Source of the DNA: Rhynchopus sp. YZ270_cl-10
Taxonomy: Eukaryota; Euglenozoa; Diplonemea; Diplonemida; Diplonemidae
Length of the DNA: 64,000 bases
Direction: 5' to 3'
Assembly: GCA_964035575.1 (NCBI GenBank)
Contig: OZ037903.1
Location: forward strand, 521,001-585,000
The position numbers were made by a program, and so were the translations under genes. Shown here piece by piece: positions 35,801-50,200 of the stretch. Position 1 is the first letter of the stretch. Each line of letters opens with the position of its first letter. A model generated the notes under the pieces. It made no database searches and had not been told where the DNA came from. It worked only from the letters and a program-made list of their open reading frames with translations.

Positions 35801-36573
35801 GCGTGCGTTTTGTATGTAACAGAACGGCTCGTTTCAAAGCGTGCGTTTTGTATGAAACAGAACGGCTCGTTTCATAGCGTGCGTTTTGTAGGAAACAGAA
35901 CGGCCCATTTCAAAGCGTGCGTTTTGTATGAAACAGAACGGCTCGTTTCAATGCGTGCGTTTTGTATGTAACAGAACGGCTCGTTTCAAAGCGTGCGTTT
36001 TGTATGAAACAGAACGGCTCGTTTCAATGCGTGCGTTTTGTATGCAACAGAACGGCTCGTTTCAAAGCCTGCGTTTTGTATGTAACAGAACGGCCCTTTT
36101 CAAAGCCTTCGTTTTGTATGTAACAGAACGGCCCGTTTCATAGCGTGCGTTTTGTATGTAACAGAACGGCTCGTTTCAAAGCCTGCGTTTTGTATGTAAC
36201 AGAACGGCCCGTTTCATAGCGTGCGTTTCGTATGAAACAGAACGGCTCGTTTCAAAGCCTGCGTTTTGTATGTAACAGAACGGCCCTTTTCATAGCGTGC
36301 GTTTCGTATGAAACAGAACGGCTCGTTTCAAAGCGTGCGTTTTGTATGAAACAGAACGGCCTGTTTCAAAGCCTGCGTTTTGTATGTAACAGAACGGCCC
36401 TTTTCATAGCGTGCGTTTCGTATGAAACAGAACGGCTCGTTTCAAAGCGTGCGTTTTGTATGAAACAGAACGGCCCGTTTCATAGCGTGCGTTTTGTATG
36501 AAACAGAACGGCTCGTTTCAATGCGTGCGTTTGGTATGAAACAGAACGGCCCGTTTCATACCGTGCGTTTCGT
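26884..36573. repeat. Higher-order repeat block 2 (255 monomers)
   Basis: The longest block. It begins with the same CATACCGTGC junction and ends with the same TAGGAAAC / CCCATTTC stretch (about 35.89 kb) as the others, but has extra internal TAGGTAAC modules (about 28.3, 30.3, 31.7 and 34.4 kb). It looks like a block expanded by internal duplication. Confidence 0.75.
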
Positions 36574-39500
36574 ATGAAACAGAACGGCTCGTTTCAAAGC
36601 CTGCGTTTTGTATGTAACAGAACGGCCCTTTTCATAGCGTGCGTGTCGTATGAAACAGAACGGCTCCTTTCAAAGCGTGCGTTTTGTATGAAACAGAACG
36701 GCTCTTTTCATAGCGTGCGTTTTGTATGTAACAGAACGGCTCGTTTCAAAGCCTGCGTTTTGTATGTAACAGAACGGCTCGTTTCAAAGCGTGCGTTTTG
36801 TATGAAACAGAACGGCTCTTTTCATAGCGTGCGTTTTGTATGAAACAGAACGGCTCGTTTCATAGCGTGCGTTTTGTATGAAACAGAACGGCTCTTTTCA
36901 TAGCGTGCGTTTTGTATGAAACAGAACGGCCCGTTTCATAGCGTGCGTTTTGTATGTAACAGAACGGCCCTTTTCATAGCGTGCGTTTTGTATTAAACAG
37001 AACGGCTCGTTTCAAAGCCTGCGTTTTGTATGTAACAGAACGGCCCGTTTCATAGCGTGCGTTTTGTATGAAACAGAACGGCCCGTTTCATAGCGTGCGT
37101 TTTGTATGTAACAGAACGGCCCTTTTCATAGCGTGCGTTTTGTATTAAACAGAACGGCTCGTTTCAAAGCCTGCGTTTTGTATGTAACAGAACGGCCCGT
37201 TTCATAGCGTGCGTTTTGTATGTAACAGAACGGCCCGTTTCATAGCGTGCGTTTTGTATGTAACAGAACGGCCCTTTTCATAGCGTGCGTTTTGTATTAA
37301 ACAGAACGGCTCGTTTCAAAGCCTGCGTTTTGTATGAAACAGAACGGCTCGTTTCAAAGCGTGCGTTTTGTATGAAACAGAACGGCCTGTTTCAAAGCCT
37401 GCGTTTTGTATGTAACAGAACGGCTCGTTTAAAAGCGTGCGTTTTGTATGAAACAGAACGGCTCGTTTCATAGCGTGCGTTTTGTATGACACAGAACGGC
37501 TCGTTTCAAAGCCTGCGTTTTGTATGAAACAGAACGGCCCGTTTCAAAGCGTGCGTTTCGTATGAAACAGAACGGCTCGTTTCAAAGCGTGCGTTTTGTA
37601 TGAAACAGAACGGCTCGTTTCAAAGCGTGCGTTTTGTATGAAACAGAACGGCTCGTTTCAATGCGTGCGTTTTGTATGAAACAGAACGGCTCGTTTCATA
37701 GCGTGCGTTTTGTATGAAACAGAACGGCTCGTTTCAAAGCGTGCGTTTTGTATGAAACAGAACGGCTCGTTTCAAAGCGTGCGTTTTGTATGAAACAGAA
37801 CGGTTCGTTTCAAAGCGTGCGTTTTGTATGAAACAGAACGGCTCGTTTCAATGCGTGCGTTTTGTAGGTAACAGAACGGCCCGTTTCAAAGCGTGCGTTT
37901 TGTATGAAACAGAACGGTTCGTTTCAATGCGTGCGTTTTGTAGGTAACAGAACGGCCCGTTTCAAAGCGTGCGTTTTGTATGAAACAGAACGGCTCGTTT
38001 CAATGCGTGCGTTTTGTATGTAACAGAACGGCCCGTTTCATAGCGTGCGTTTGGTATGAAACAGAACGGCTCGTTTCAAAGCGTGCGTTTTGTATGAAAC
38101 AGAACGGCCCGTTTCATAGCGTGCGTTTTGTATGAAACAGAACGGCCCGTTTCAAAGCCTGCGTTTTGTATGTAACAGAACGGCCCTTTTCATAGCGTGC
38201 GTTTCGTATGAAACAGAACGGCTCGTTTCAAAGCGTGCGTTTTGTATGAAACAGAACGGCCTGTTTCAAAGCCTGCGTTTTGTATGAAACAGAACGGCTC
38301 TTTTCATAGCGTGCGTTTTGTATGTAACAGAACGGCTCGTTTCAAAGCGTGCGTTTTGTATGTAACAGAACGGCCCTTTTCATAGCGTGCGTTTTGTATT
38401 AAACAGAACGGCTCGTTTCAAAGCCTGCGTTTTGTATGTAACAGAACGGCCCGTTTCATAGCGTGCGTTTCGTATGAAACAGAACGGCTCGTTTCAAAGC
38501 CTGCGTTTTGTATGTAACAGAACGGCCCTTTTCATAGCGTGCGTTTCGTATGAAACAGAACGGCTCGTTTCAAAGCCTGCGTTTTGTATGTAACAGAACG
38601 GCCCGTTTCATAGCGTGCGTTTGGTATGAAACAGAACGGCTCGTTTCAAAGCGTGCGTTTTGTATGAAACAGAACGGCCCGTTTCATAGCGTGCGTTTTG
38701 TATGAAACAGAACGGTTCGTTTCAAAGCGTGCGTTTGGTATGAAACAGAACGGCCCGTTTCATACCGTGCGTTTCGTATGAAACAGAACGGCTCGTTTCA
38801 AAGCCTGCGTTTTGTATGTAACAGAACGGCCCTTTTCATAGCGTGCGTTTCGTATGAAACAGAACGGCTCCTTTCAAAGCGTGCGTTTTGTATGAAACAG
38901 AACGGCTCTTTTCATAGCGTGCGTTTTGTATGTAACAGAACGGCTCGTTTCAAAGCCTGCGTTTTGTATGTAACAGAACGGCTCGTTTCAAAGCGTGCGT
39001 TTTGTATGAAACAGAACGGCTCGTTTCATAGCGTGCGTTTTGTATGAAACAGAACGGCTCTTTTCATAGCGTGCGTTTTGTATGTAACAGAACGGCCCGT
39101 TTCAAAGCCTGCGTTTTGTATGTAACAGAACGGCCCTTTTCATAGCGTGCGTTTCGTATGAAACAGAACGGCTCGTTTCAAAGCGTGCGTTTTGTATGAA
39201 ACAGAACGGCCTGTTTCAAAGCCTGCGTTTTGTATGTAACAGAACGGCCCTTTTCATAGCGTGCGTTTCGTATGAAACAGAACGGCTCGTTTCAAAGCGT
39301 GCGTTTTGTATGAAACAGAACGGCCCGTTTCATAGCGTGCGTTTTGTATGTAACAGAACGGCCCTTTTCATAGCGTGCGTTTTGTATTAAACAGAACGGC
39401 TCGTTTCAAAGCCTGCGTTTTGTATGTAACAGAACGGCCCGTTTCATAGCGTGCGTTTTGTATGAAACAGAACGGCCCGTTTCATAGCGTGCGTTTTGTA

Positions 39501-42500
39501 TGTAACAGAACGGCCCTTTTCATAGCGTGCGTTTTGTATTAAACAGAACGGCTCGTTTCAAAGCCTGCGTTTTGTATGTAACAGAACGGCCCGTTTCATA
39601 GCGTGCGTTTTGTATGTAACAGAACGGCCCTTTTCATAGCGTGCGTTTTGTATTAAACAGAACGGCTCGTTTCAAAGCCTGCGTTTTGTATGAAACAGAA
39701 CGGCTCGTTTCAAAGCGTGCGTTTTGTATGAAACAGAACGGCCTGTTTCAAAGCCTGCGTTTTGTATGTAACAGAACGGCTCGTTTAAAAGCGTGCGTTT
39801 TGTATGAAACAGAACGGCTCGTTTCATAGCGTGCGTTTTGTATGACACAGAACGGCTCGTTTCAAAGCCTGCGTTTTGTATGAAACAGAACGGCCCGTTT
39901 CAAAGCGTGCGTTTCGTATGAAACAGAACGGCTCGTTTCAAAGCGTGCGTTTTGTATGAAACAGAACGGCTCGTTTCAATGCGTGCGTTTTGTATGAAAC
40001 AGAACGGCTCGTTTCATAGCGTGCGTTTTGTATGAAACAGAACGGCTCGTTTCAAAGCGTGCGTTTTGTATGAAACAGAACGGCTCGTTTCAAAGCGTGC
40101 GTTTTGTATGAAACAGAACGGTTCGTTTCAAAGCGTGCGTTTTGTATGAAACAGAACGGCTCGTTTCAATGCGTGCGTTTTGTAGGTAACAGAACGGCCC
40201 GTTTCAAAGCGTGCGTTTTGTATGAAACAGAACGGTTCGTTTCAAAGCGTGCGTTTTGTATGAAACAGAACGGCTCGTTTCAATGCGTGCGTTTTGTAGG
40301 TAACAGAACGGCCCGTTTCAAAGCGTGCGTTTTGTATGAAACAGAACGGCTCGTTTCAATGCGTGCGTTTTGTATGTAACAGAACGGCCCGTTTCATAGC
40401 GTGCGTTTGGTATGAAACAGAACGGCTCGTTTCAAAGCGTGCGTTTTGTATGAAACAGAACGGCCCGTTTCATAGCGTGCGTTTTGTATGAAACAGAACG
40501 GCCCGTTTCAAAGCCTGCGTTTTGTATGTAACAGAACGGCCCTTTTCATAGCGTGCGTTTCGTATGAAACAGAACGGCTCGTTTCAAAGCGTGCGTTTTG
40601 TATGAAACAGAACGGCCTGTTTCAAAGCCTGCGTTTTGTATGAAACAGAACGGCTCTTTTCATAGCGTGCGTTTTGTATGTAACAGAACGGCTCGTTTCA
40701 AAGCGTGCGTTTTGTATGTAACAGAACGGCCCTTTTCATAGCGTGCGTTTTGTATTAAACAGAACGGCTCGTTTCAAAGCCTGCGTTTTGTATGTAACAG
40801 AACGGCCCGTTTCATAGCGTGCGTTTTGTATGAAACAGAACGGCTCGTTTCATAGCGTGCGTTTTGTATGTAACAGAACGGCTCGTTTCAAAGCGTGCGT
40901 TTTGTATGTAACAGAACGGCCCTTTTCATAGCGTGCGTTTTGTATTAAACAGAACGGCTCGTTTCAAAGCCTGCGTTTTGTATGTAACAGAACGGCCCGT
41001 TTCATATCGTGCGTTTTGTATGAAACAGAACGGCTCGTTTCAAAGCGTGCGTTTTGTATGAAACAGAACGGCCTGTTTCAAAGCCTGCGTTTTGTATGTA
41101 ACAGAACGGCTCGTTTAAAAGCGTGCGTTTTGTATGAAACAGAACGGCTCGTTTCATAGCGTGCGTTTTGTATGACACAGAACGGCTCGTTTCAAAGCCT
41201 GCGTTTTGTATGAAACAGAACGGCCCGTTTCAAAGCGTGCGTTTCGTATGAAACAGAACGGCTCGTTTCAAAGCGTGCGTTTTGTATGAAACAGAACGGC
41301 TCGTTTCAAAGCGTGCGTTTTGTATGAAACAGAACGGCTCGTTTCAATGCGTGCGTTTTGTATGAAACAGAACGGCCCGTTTCATAGCGTGCGTTTTGTA
41401 TGTAACAGAACGGCCCTTTTCATAGCGTGCGTTTTGTATTAAACAGAACGGCTCGTTTCAAAGCCTGCGTTTTGTATGTAACAGAACGGCCCGTTTCATA
41501 GCGTGCGTTTTGTATGAAACAGAACGGCCCGTTTCATAGCGTGCGTTTTGTATGTAACAGAACGGCCCTTTTCATAGCGTGCGTTTTGTATTAAACAGAA
41601 CGGCTCGTTTCAAAGCCTGCGTTTTGTATGTAACAGAACGGCTCGTTTAAAAGCGTGCGTTTTGTATGAAACAGAACGGCTCGTTTCATAGCGTGCGTTT
41701 TGTATGACACAGAACGGCTCGTTTCAAAGCCTGCGTTTTGTATGAAACAGAACGGCCCGTTTCAAAGCGTGCGTTTCGTATGAAACAGAACGGCTCGTTT
41801 CAAAGCGTGCGTTTTGTATGAAACAGAACGGCTCGTTTCAAAGCGTGCGTTTTGTATGAAACAGAACGGCTCGTTTCAATGCGTGCGTTTTGTATGAAAC
41901 AGAACGGCTCGTTTCATAGCGTGCGTTTTGTATGAAACAGAACGGCTCGTTTCAAAGCGTGCGTTTTGTATGAAACAGAACGGCTCGTTTCAAAGCGTGC
42001 GTTTTGTATGAAACAGAACGGTTCGTTTCAAAGCGTGCGTTTTGTATGAAACAGAACGGCTCGTTTCAATGCGTGCGTTTTGTAGGTAACAGAACGGCCC
42101 GTTTCAAAGCGTGCGTTTTGTATGAAACAGAACGGTTCGTTTCAAAGCGTGCGTTTTGTATGAAACAGAACGGCTCGTTTCAATGCGTGCGTTTTGTAGG
42201 TAACAGAACGGCCCGTTTCAAAGCGTGCGTTTTGTATGAAACAGAACGGCTCGTTTCAATGCGTGCGTTTTGTATGTAACAGAACGGCCCGTTTCATAGC
42301 GTGCGTTTGGTATGAAACAGAACGGCCCGTTTCAAAGCCTGCGTTTTGTATGTAACAGAACGGCCCTTTTCATAGCGTGCGTTTTGTATGAAACAGAACG
42401 GCCCGTTTCAAAGCCTGCGTTTTGTATGAAACAGAACGGCCCGTTTCAAAGCGTGCGTTTCGTATGAAACAGAACGGCTCGTTTCAAAGCGTGCGTTTTG

Positions 42501-44211
42501 TATGAAACAGAACGGCCCTTTTCATAGCGTGCGTTTTGTATGAAACAGAACGGCTCGTTTCAAAGCGTGCGTTTTGTATGAAACAGAACGGCCCGTTTCA
42601 AAGCGTGCGTTTCGTATGAAACAGAACGGCTCGTTTCAAAGCGTGCGTTTGGTATGAAACAGAACGGCACGTTTCAAAGCGTGCGTTTTGTATGAAACAG
42701 AACGGCTCGTTTCAAAGCGTGCGTTTTGTATGAAACAGAACGGCTCGTTTCAATGCGTGCGTTTTGTATGAAACAGAACGGCTCGTTTCAAAGCGTGCGT
42801 TTTGTATGAAACAGAACGGCTCGTTTCATAGCGTGCGTTTTGTATGAAACAGAACGGCTCGTTTCAAAGCCTGCGTTTTGTATGAAACAGAACGGCCCGT
42901 TTCAAAGCGTGCGTTTCGTATGAAACAGAACGGCTCGTTTCAAAGCGTGCGTTTTGTATGAAACAGAACGGCCCTTTTCATAGCGTGCGTTTTGTATGAA
43001 ACAGAACGGCCCGTTTCAAAGCCTGCGTTTTGTATGTAACAGAACGGCCCTTTTCATAGCGTGCGTTTCGTATGAAACAGAACGGCTCGTTTCAAAGCGT
43101 GCGTTTTGTATGAAACAGAACGGCCTGTTTCAAAGCCTGCGTTTTGTATGAAACAGAACGGCTCGTTTCAAAGCGTGCGTTTTGTATGAAACAGAACGGC
43201 CTGTTTCAAAGCCTGCGTTTTGTATGTAACAGAACGGCTCGTTTAAAAGCGTGCGTTTTGTATGAAACAGAACGGCTCGTTTCAAAGCGTGCGTTTTGTA
43301 TGAAACAGAACGGCTCGTTTCAAAGCGTGCGTTTTGTATGAAACAGAACGGTTCGTTTCAAAGCGTGCGTTTTGTATGAAACAGAACGGCTCGTTTCAAT
43401 GCGTGCGTTTTGTAGGTAACAGAACGGCCCGTTTCATAGCGTGCGTTTTGTATGTAACAGAACGGCTCGTTTCAAAGCGTGCGTTTTGTATGAAACAGAA
43501 CGGCTCGTTTCATAGCGTGCGTTTTGTAGGAAACAGAACGGCCCATTTCAAAGCGTGCGTTTTGTATGAAACAGAACGGCTCGTTTCAATGCGTGCGTTT
43601 TGTATGTAACAGAACGGCTCGTTTCAAAGCGTGCGTTTTGTATGAAACAGAACGGCTCGTTTCAATGCGTGCGTTTTGTATGCAACAGAACGGCTCGTTT
43701 CAAAGCCTGCGTTTTGTATGTAACAGAACGGCCCTTTTCAAAGCCTTCGTTTTGTATGTAACAGAACGGCCCGTTTCATAGCGTGCGTTTTGTATGTAAC
43801 AGAACGGCTCGTTTCAAAGCCTGCGTTTTGTATGTAACAGAACGGCCCGTTTCATAGCGTGCGTTTCGTATGAAACAGAACGGCTCGTTTCAAAGCCTGC
43901 GTTTTGTATGTAACAGAACGGCCCTTTTCATAGCGTGCGTTTCGTATGAAACAGAACGGCTCGTTTCAAAGCGTGCGTTTTGTATGAAACAGAACGGCCT
44001 GTTTCAAAGCCTGCGTTTTGTATGTAACAGAACGGCCCTTTTCATAGCGTGCGTTTCGTATGAAACAGAACGGCTCGTTTCAAAGCGTGCGTTTTGTATG
44101 AAACAGAACGGCCCGTTTCATAGCGTGCGTTTTGTATGAAACAGAACGGCTCGTTTCAATGCGTGCGTTTGGTATGAAACAGAACGGCCCGTTTCATACC
44201 GTGCGTTTCGT
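36574..44211. repeat. Higher-order repeat block 3 (201 monomers)
   Basis: The first block with the GTGTCG variant (monomer position 3, base 36645) near its start. It also carries a second CATACCGTGC junction at 38778, 58 monomers in. The TAGGAAAC landmark falls at about 43.53 kb. Confidence 0.75.
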
Positions 44212-47200
44212 ATGAAACAGAACGGCTCGTTTCAAAGCCTGCGTTTTGTATGTAACAGAACGGCCCTTTTCATAGCGTGCGTGTCGTATGAAACAGAACG
44301 GCTCCTTTCAAAGCGTGCGTTTTGTATGAAACAGAACGGCTCTTTTCATAGCGTGCGTTTTGTATGTAACAGAACGGCTCGTTTCAAAGCCTGCGTTTTG
44401 TATGTAACAGAACGGCTCGTTTCAAAGCGTGCGTTTTGTATGAAACAGAACGGCTCTTTTCATAGCGTGCGTTTTGTATGAAACAGAACGGCTCGTTTCA
44501 TAGCGTGCGTTTTGTATGAAACAGAACGGCTCTTTTCATAGCGTGCGTTTTGTATGTAACAGAACGGCCCGTTTCAAAGCCTGCGTTTTGTATGTAACAG
44601 AACGGCCCTTTTCATAGCGTGCGTTTCGTATGAAACAGAACGGCTCGTTTCAAAGCGTGCGTTTTGTATGAAACAGAACGGCCTGTTTCAAAGCCTGCGT
44701 TTTGTATGTAACAGAACGGCCCTTTTCATAGCGTGCGTTTCGTATGAAACAGAACGGCTCGTTTCAAAGCGTGCGTTTTGTATGAAACAGAACGGCCCGT
44801 TTCATAGCGTGCGTTTTGTATGTAACAGAACGGCCCTTTTCATAGCGTGCGTTTTGTATTAAACAGAACGGCTCGTTTCAAAGCCTGCGTTTTGTATGTA
44901 ACAGAACGGCCCGTTTCATAGCGTGCGTTTTGTATGAAACAGAACGGCCCGTTTCATAGCGTGCGTTTTGTATGTAACAGAACGGCCCTTTTCATAGCGT
45001 GCGTTTTGTATTAAACAGAACGGCTCGTTTCAAAGCCTGCGTTTTGTATGTAACAGAACGGCCCGTTTCATAGCGTGCGTTTTGTATGTAACAGAACGGC
45101 CCGTTTCATAGCGTGCGTTTTGTATGTAACAGAACGGCCCTTTTCATAGCGTGCGTTTTGTATTAAACAGAACGGCTCGTTTCAAAGCCTGCGTTTTGTA
45201 TGAAACAGAACGGCTCGTTTCAAAGCGTGCGTTTTGTATGAAACAGAACGGCCTGTTTCAAAGCCTGCGTTTTGTATGTAACAGAACGGCTCGTTTAAAA
45301 GCGTGCGTTTTGTATGAAACAGAACGGCTCGTTTCATAGCGTGCGTTTTGTATGACACAGAACGGCTCGTTTCAAAGCCTGCGTTTTGTATGAAACAGAA
45401 CGGCTCGTTTCAAAGCGTGCGTTTTGTATGAAACAGAACGGCTCGTTTCAAAGCGTGCGTTTTGTATGAAACAGAACGGCTCGTTTCAATGCGTGCGTTT
45501 TGTATGAAACAGAACGGCTCGTTTCATAGCGTGCGTTTTGTATGAAACAGAACGGCTCGTTTCAAAGCGTGCGTTTTGTATGAAACAGAACGGCTCGTTT
45601 CAAAGCGTGCGTTTTGTATGAAACAGAACGGTTCGTTTCAAAGCGTGCGTTTTGTATGAAACAGAACGGCTCGTTTCAATGCGTGCGTTTTGTAGGTAAC
45701 AGAACGGCCCGTTTCAAAGCGTGCGTTTTGTATGAAACAGAACGGTTCGTTTCAATGCGTGCGTTTTGTAGGTAACAGAACGGCCCGTTTCAAAGCGTGC
45801 GTTTTGTATGAAACAGAACGGCTCGTTTCAATGCGTGCGTTTTGTATGTAACAGAACGGCCCGTTTCATAGCGTGCGTTTGGTATGAAACAGAACGGCTC
45901 GTTTCAAAGCGTGCGTTTTGTATGAAACAGAACGGCCCGTTTCATAGCGTGCGTTTTGTATGAAACAGAACGGCCCGTTTCAAAGCCTGCGTTTTGTATG
46001 TAACAGAACGGCCCTTTTCATAGCGTGCGTTTCGTATGAAACAGAACGGCTCGTTTCAAAGCGTGCGTTTTGTATGAAACAGAACGGCCTGTTTCAAAGC
46101 CTGCGTTTTGTATGAAACAGAACGGCTCTTTTCATAGCGTGCGTTTTGTATGTAACAGAACGGCTCGTTTCAAAGCGTGCGTTTTGTATGTAACAGAACG
46201 GCCCTTTTCATAGCGTGCGTTTTGTATTAAACAGAACGGCTCGTTTCAAAGCCTGCGTTTTGTATGTAACAGAACGGCCCGTTTCATAGCGTGCGTTTCG
46301 TATGAAACAGAACGGCTCGTTTCAAAGCCTGCGTTTTGTATGTAACAGAACGGCCCTTTTCATAGCGTGCGTTTCGTATGAAACAGAACGGCTCGTTTCA
46401 AAGCCTGCGTTTTGTATGTAACAGAACGGCCCGTTTCATAGCGTGCGTTTGGTATGAAACAGAACGGCTCGTTTCAAAGCGTGCGTTTTGTATGAAACAG
46501 AACGGCCCGTTTCATAGCGTGCGTTTTGTATGAAACAGAACGGTTCGTTTCAAAGCGTGCGTTTGGTATGAAACAGAACGGCCCGTTTCATACCGTGCGT
46601 TTCGTATGAAACAGAACGGCTCGTTTCAAAGCCTGCGTTTTGTATGTAACAGAACGGCCCTTTTCATAGCGTGCGTTTCGTATGAAACAGAACGGCTCCT
46701 TTCAAAGCGTGCGTTTTGTATGAAACAGAACGGCTCTTTTCATAGCGTGCGTTTTGTATGTAACAGAACGGCTCGTTTCAAAGCCTGCGTTTTGTATGTA
46801 ACAGAACGGCTCGTTTCAAAGCGTGCGTTTTGTATGAAACAGAACGGCTCGTTTCATAGCGTGCGTTTTGTATGAAACAGAACGGCTCTTTTCATAGCGT
46901 GCGTTTTGTATGTAACAGAACGGCCCGTTTCAAAGCCTGCGTTTTGTATGTAACAGAACGGCCCTTTTCATAGCGTGCGTTTCGTATGAAACAGAACGGC
47001 TCGTTTCAAAGCGTGCGTTTTGTATGAAACAGAACGGCCTGTTTCAAAGCCTGCGTTTTGTATGTAACAGAACGGCCCTTTTCATAGCGTGCGTTTCGTA
47101 TGAAACAGAACGGCTCGTTTCAAAGCGTGCGTTTTGTATGAAACAGAACGGCCCGTTTCATAGCGTGCGTTTTGTATGTAACAGAACGGCCCTTTTCATA

Positions 47201-50200
47201 GCGTGCGTTTTGTATTAAACAGAACGGCTCGTTTCAAAGCCTGCGTTTTGTATGTAACAGAACGGCCCGTTTCATAGCGTGCGTTTTGTATGAAACAGAA
47301 CGGCCCGTTTCATAGCGTGCGTTTTGTATGTAACAGAACGGCCCTTTTCATAGCGTGCGTTTTGTATTAAACAGAACGGCTCGTTTCAAAGCCTGCGTTT
47401 TGTATGTAACAGAACGGCCCGTTTCATAGCGTGCGTTTTGTATGTAACAGAACGGCCCTTTTCATAGCGTGCGTTTTGTATTAAACAGAACGGCTCGTTT
47501 CAAAGCCTGCGTTTTGTATGAAACAGAACGGCTCGTTTCAAAGCGTGCGTTTTGTATGAAACAGAACGGCCTGTTTCAAAGCCTGCGTTTTGTATGTAAC
47601 AGAACGGCTCGTTTAAAAGCGTGCGTTTTGTATGAAACAGAACGGCTCGTTTCATAGCGTGCGTTTTGTATGACACAGAACGGCTCGTTTCAAAGCCTGC
47701 GTTTTGTATGAAACAGAACGGCCCGTTTCAAAGCGTGCGTTTCGTATGAAACAGAACGGCTCGTTTCAAAGCGTGCGTTTTGTATGAAACAGAACGGCTC
47801 GTTTCAATGCGTGCGTTTTGTATGAAACAGAACGGCTCGTTTCATAGCGTGCGTTTTGTATGAAACAGAACGGCTCGTTTCAAAGCGTGCGTTTTGTATG
47901 AAACAGAACGGCTCGTTTCAAAGCGTGCGTTTTGTATGAAACAGAACGGTTCGTTTCAAAGCGTGCGTTTTGTATGAAACAGAACGGCTCGTTTCAATGC
48001 GTGCGTTTTGTAGGTAACAGAACGGCCCGTTTCAAAGCGTGCGTTTTGTATGAAACAGAACGGTTCGTTTCAAAGCGTGCGTTTTGTATGAAACAGAACG
48101 GCTCGTTTCAATGCGTGCGTTTTGTAGGTAACAGAACGGCCCGTTTCAAAGCGTGCGTTTTGTATGAAACAGAACGGCTCGTTTCAATGCGTGCGTTTTG
48201 TATGTAACAGAACGGCCCGTTTCATAGCGTGCGTTTGGTATGAAACAGAACGGCTCGTTTCAAAGCGTGCGTTTTGTATGAAACAGAACGGCCCGTTTCA
48301 TAGCGTGCGTTTTGTATGAAACAGAACGGCCCGTTTCAAAGCCTGCGTTTTGTATGTAACAGAACGGCCCTTTTCATAGCGTGCGTTTCGTATGAAACAG
48401 AACGGCTCGTTTCAAAGCGTGCGTTTTGTATGAAACAGAACGGCCTGTTTCAAAGCCTGCGTTTTGTATGAAACAGAACGGCTCTTTTCATAGCGTGCGT
48501 TTTGTATGTAACAGAACGGCTCGTTTCAAAGCGTGCGTTTTGTATGTAACAGAACGGCCCTTTTCATAGCGTGCGTTTTGTATTAAACAGAACGGCTCGT
48601 TTCAAAGCCTGCGTTTTGTATGTAACAGAACGGCCCGTTTCATAGCGTGCGTTTTGTATGAAACAGAACGGCTCGTTTCATAGCGTGCGTTTTGTATGTA
48701 ACAGAACGGCCCTTTTCATAGCGTGCGTTTTGTATTAAACAGAACGGCTCGTTTCAAAGCCTGCGTTTTGTATGTAACAGAACGGCCCGTTTCATAGCGT
48801 GCGTTTTGTATGTAACAGAACGGCCCTTTTCATAGCGTGCGTTTTGTATTAAACAGAACGGCTCGTTTCAAAGCCTGCGTTTTGTATGTAACAGAACGGC
48901 CCGTTTCATATCGTGCGTTTTGTATGAAACAGAACGGCTCGTTTCAAAGCGTGCGTTTTGTATGAAACAGAACGGCCTGTTTCAAAGCCTGCGTTTTGTA
49001 TGTAACAGAACGGCTCGTTTAAAAGCGTGCGTTTTGTATGAAACAGAACGGCTCGTTTCATAGCGTGCGTTTTGTATGACACAGAACGGCTCGTTTCAAA
49101 GCCTGCGTTTTGTATGAAACAGAACGGCCCGTTTCAAAGCGTGCGTTTCGTATGAAACAGAACGGCTCGTTTCAAAGCGTGCGTTTTGTATGAAACAGAA
49201 CGGCTCGTTTCAAAGCGTGCGTTTTGTATGAAACAGAACGGCTCGTTTCAATGCGTGCGTTTTGTATGAAACAGAACGGCCCGTTTCATAGCGTGCGTTT
49301 TGTATGTAACAGAACGGCCCTTTTCATAGCGTGCGTTTTGTATTAAACAGAACGGCTCGTTTCAAAGCCTGCGTTTTGTATGTAACAGAACGGCCCGTTT
49401 CATAGCGTGCGTTTTGTATGAAACAGAACGGCCCGTTTCATAGCGTGCGTTTTGTATGTAACAGAACGGCCCTTTTCATAGCGTGCGTTTTGTATTAAAC
49501 AGAACGGCTCGTTTCAAAGCCTGCGTTTTGTATGTAACAGAACGGCTCGTTTAAAAGCGTGCGTTTTGTATGAAACAGAACGGCTCGTTTCATAGCGTGC
49601 GTTTTGTATGACACAGAACGGCTCGTTTCAAAGCCTGCGTTTTGTATGAAACAGAACGGCCCGTTTCAAAGCGTGCGTTTCGTATGAAACAGAACGGCTC
49701 GTTTCAAAGCGTGCGTTTTGTATGAAACAGAACGGCTCGTTTCAAAGCGTGCGTTTTGTATGAAACAGAACGGCTCGTTTCAATGCGTGCGTTTTGTATG
49801 AAACAGAACGGCCCGTTTCAAAGCGTGCGTTTCGTATGAAACAGAACGGCTCGTTTCAAAGCGTGCGTTTTGTATGAAACAGAACGGCTCGTTTCAAAGC
49901 GTGCGTTTTGTATGAAACAGAACGGCTCGTTTCAATGCGTGCGTTTTGTATGAAACAGAACGGCTCGTTTCATAGCGTGCGTTTTGTATGAAACAGAACG
50001 GCTCGTTTCAAAGCGTGCGTTTTGTATGAAACAGAACGGCTCGTTTCAATGCGTGCGTTTTGTAGGTAACAGAACGGCCCGTTTCAAAGCGTGCGTTTTG
50101 TATGAAACAGAACGGCTCGTTTCAATGCGTGCGTTTTGTATGTAACAGAACGGCCCGTTTCATAGCGTGCGTTTGGTATGAAACAGAACGGCTCGTTTCA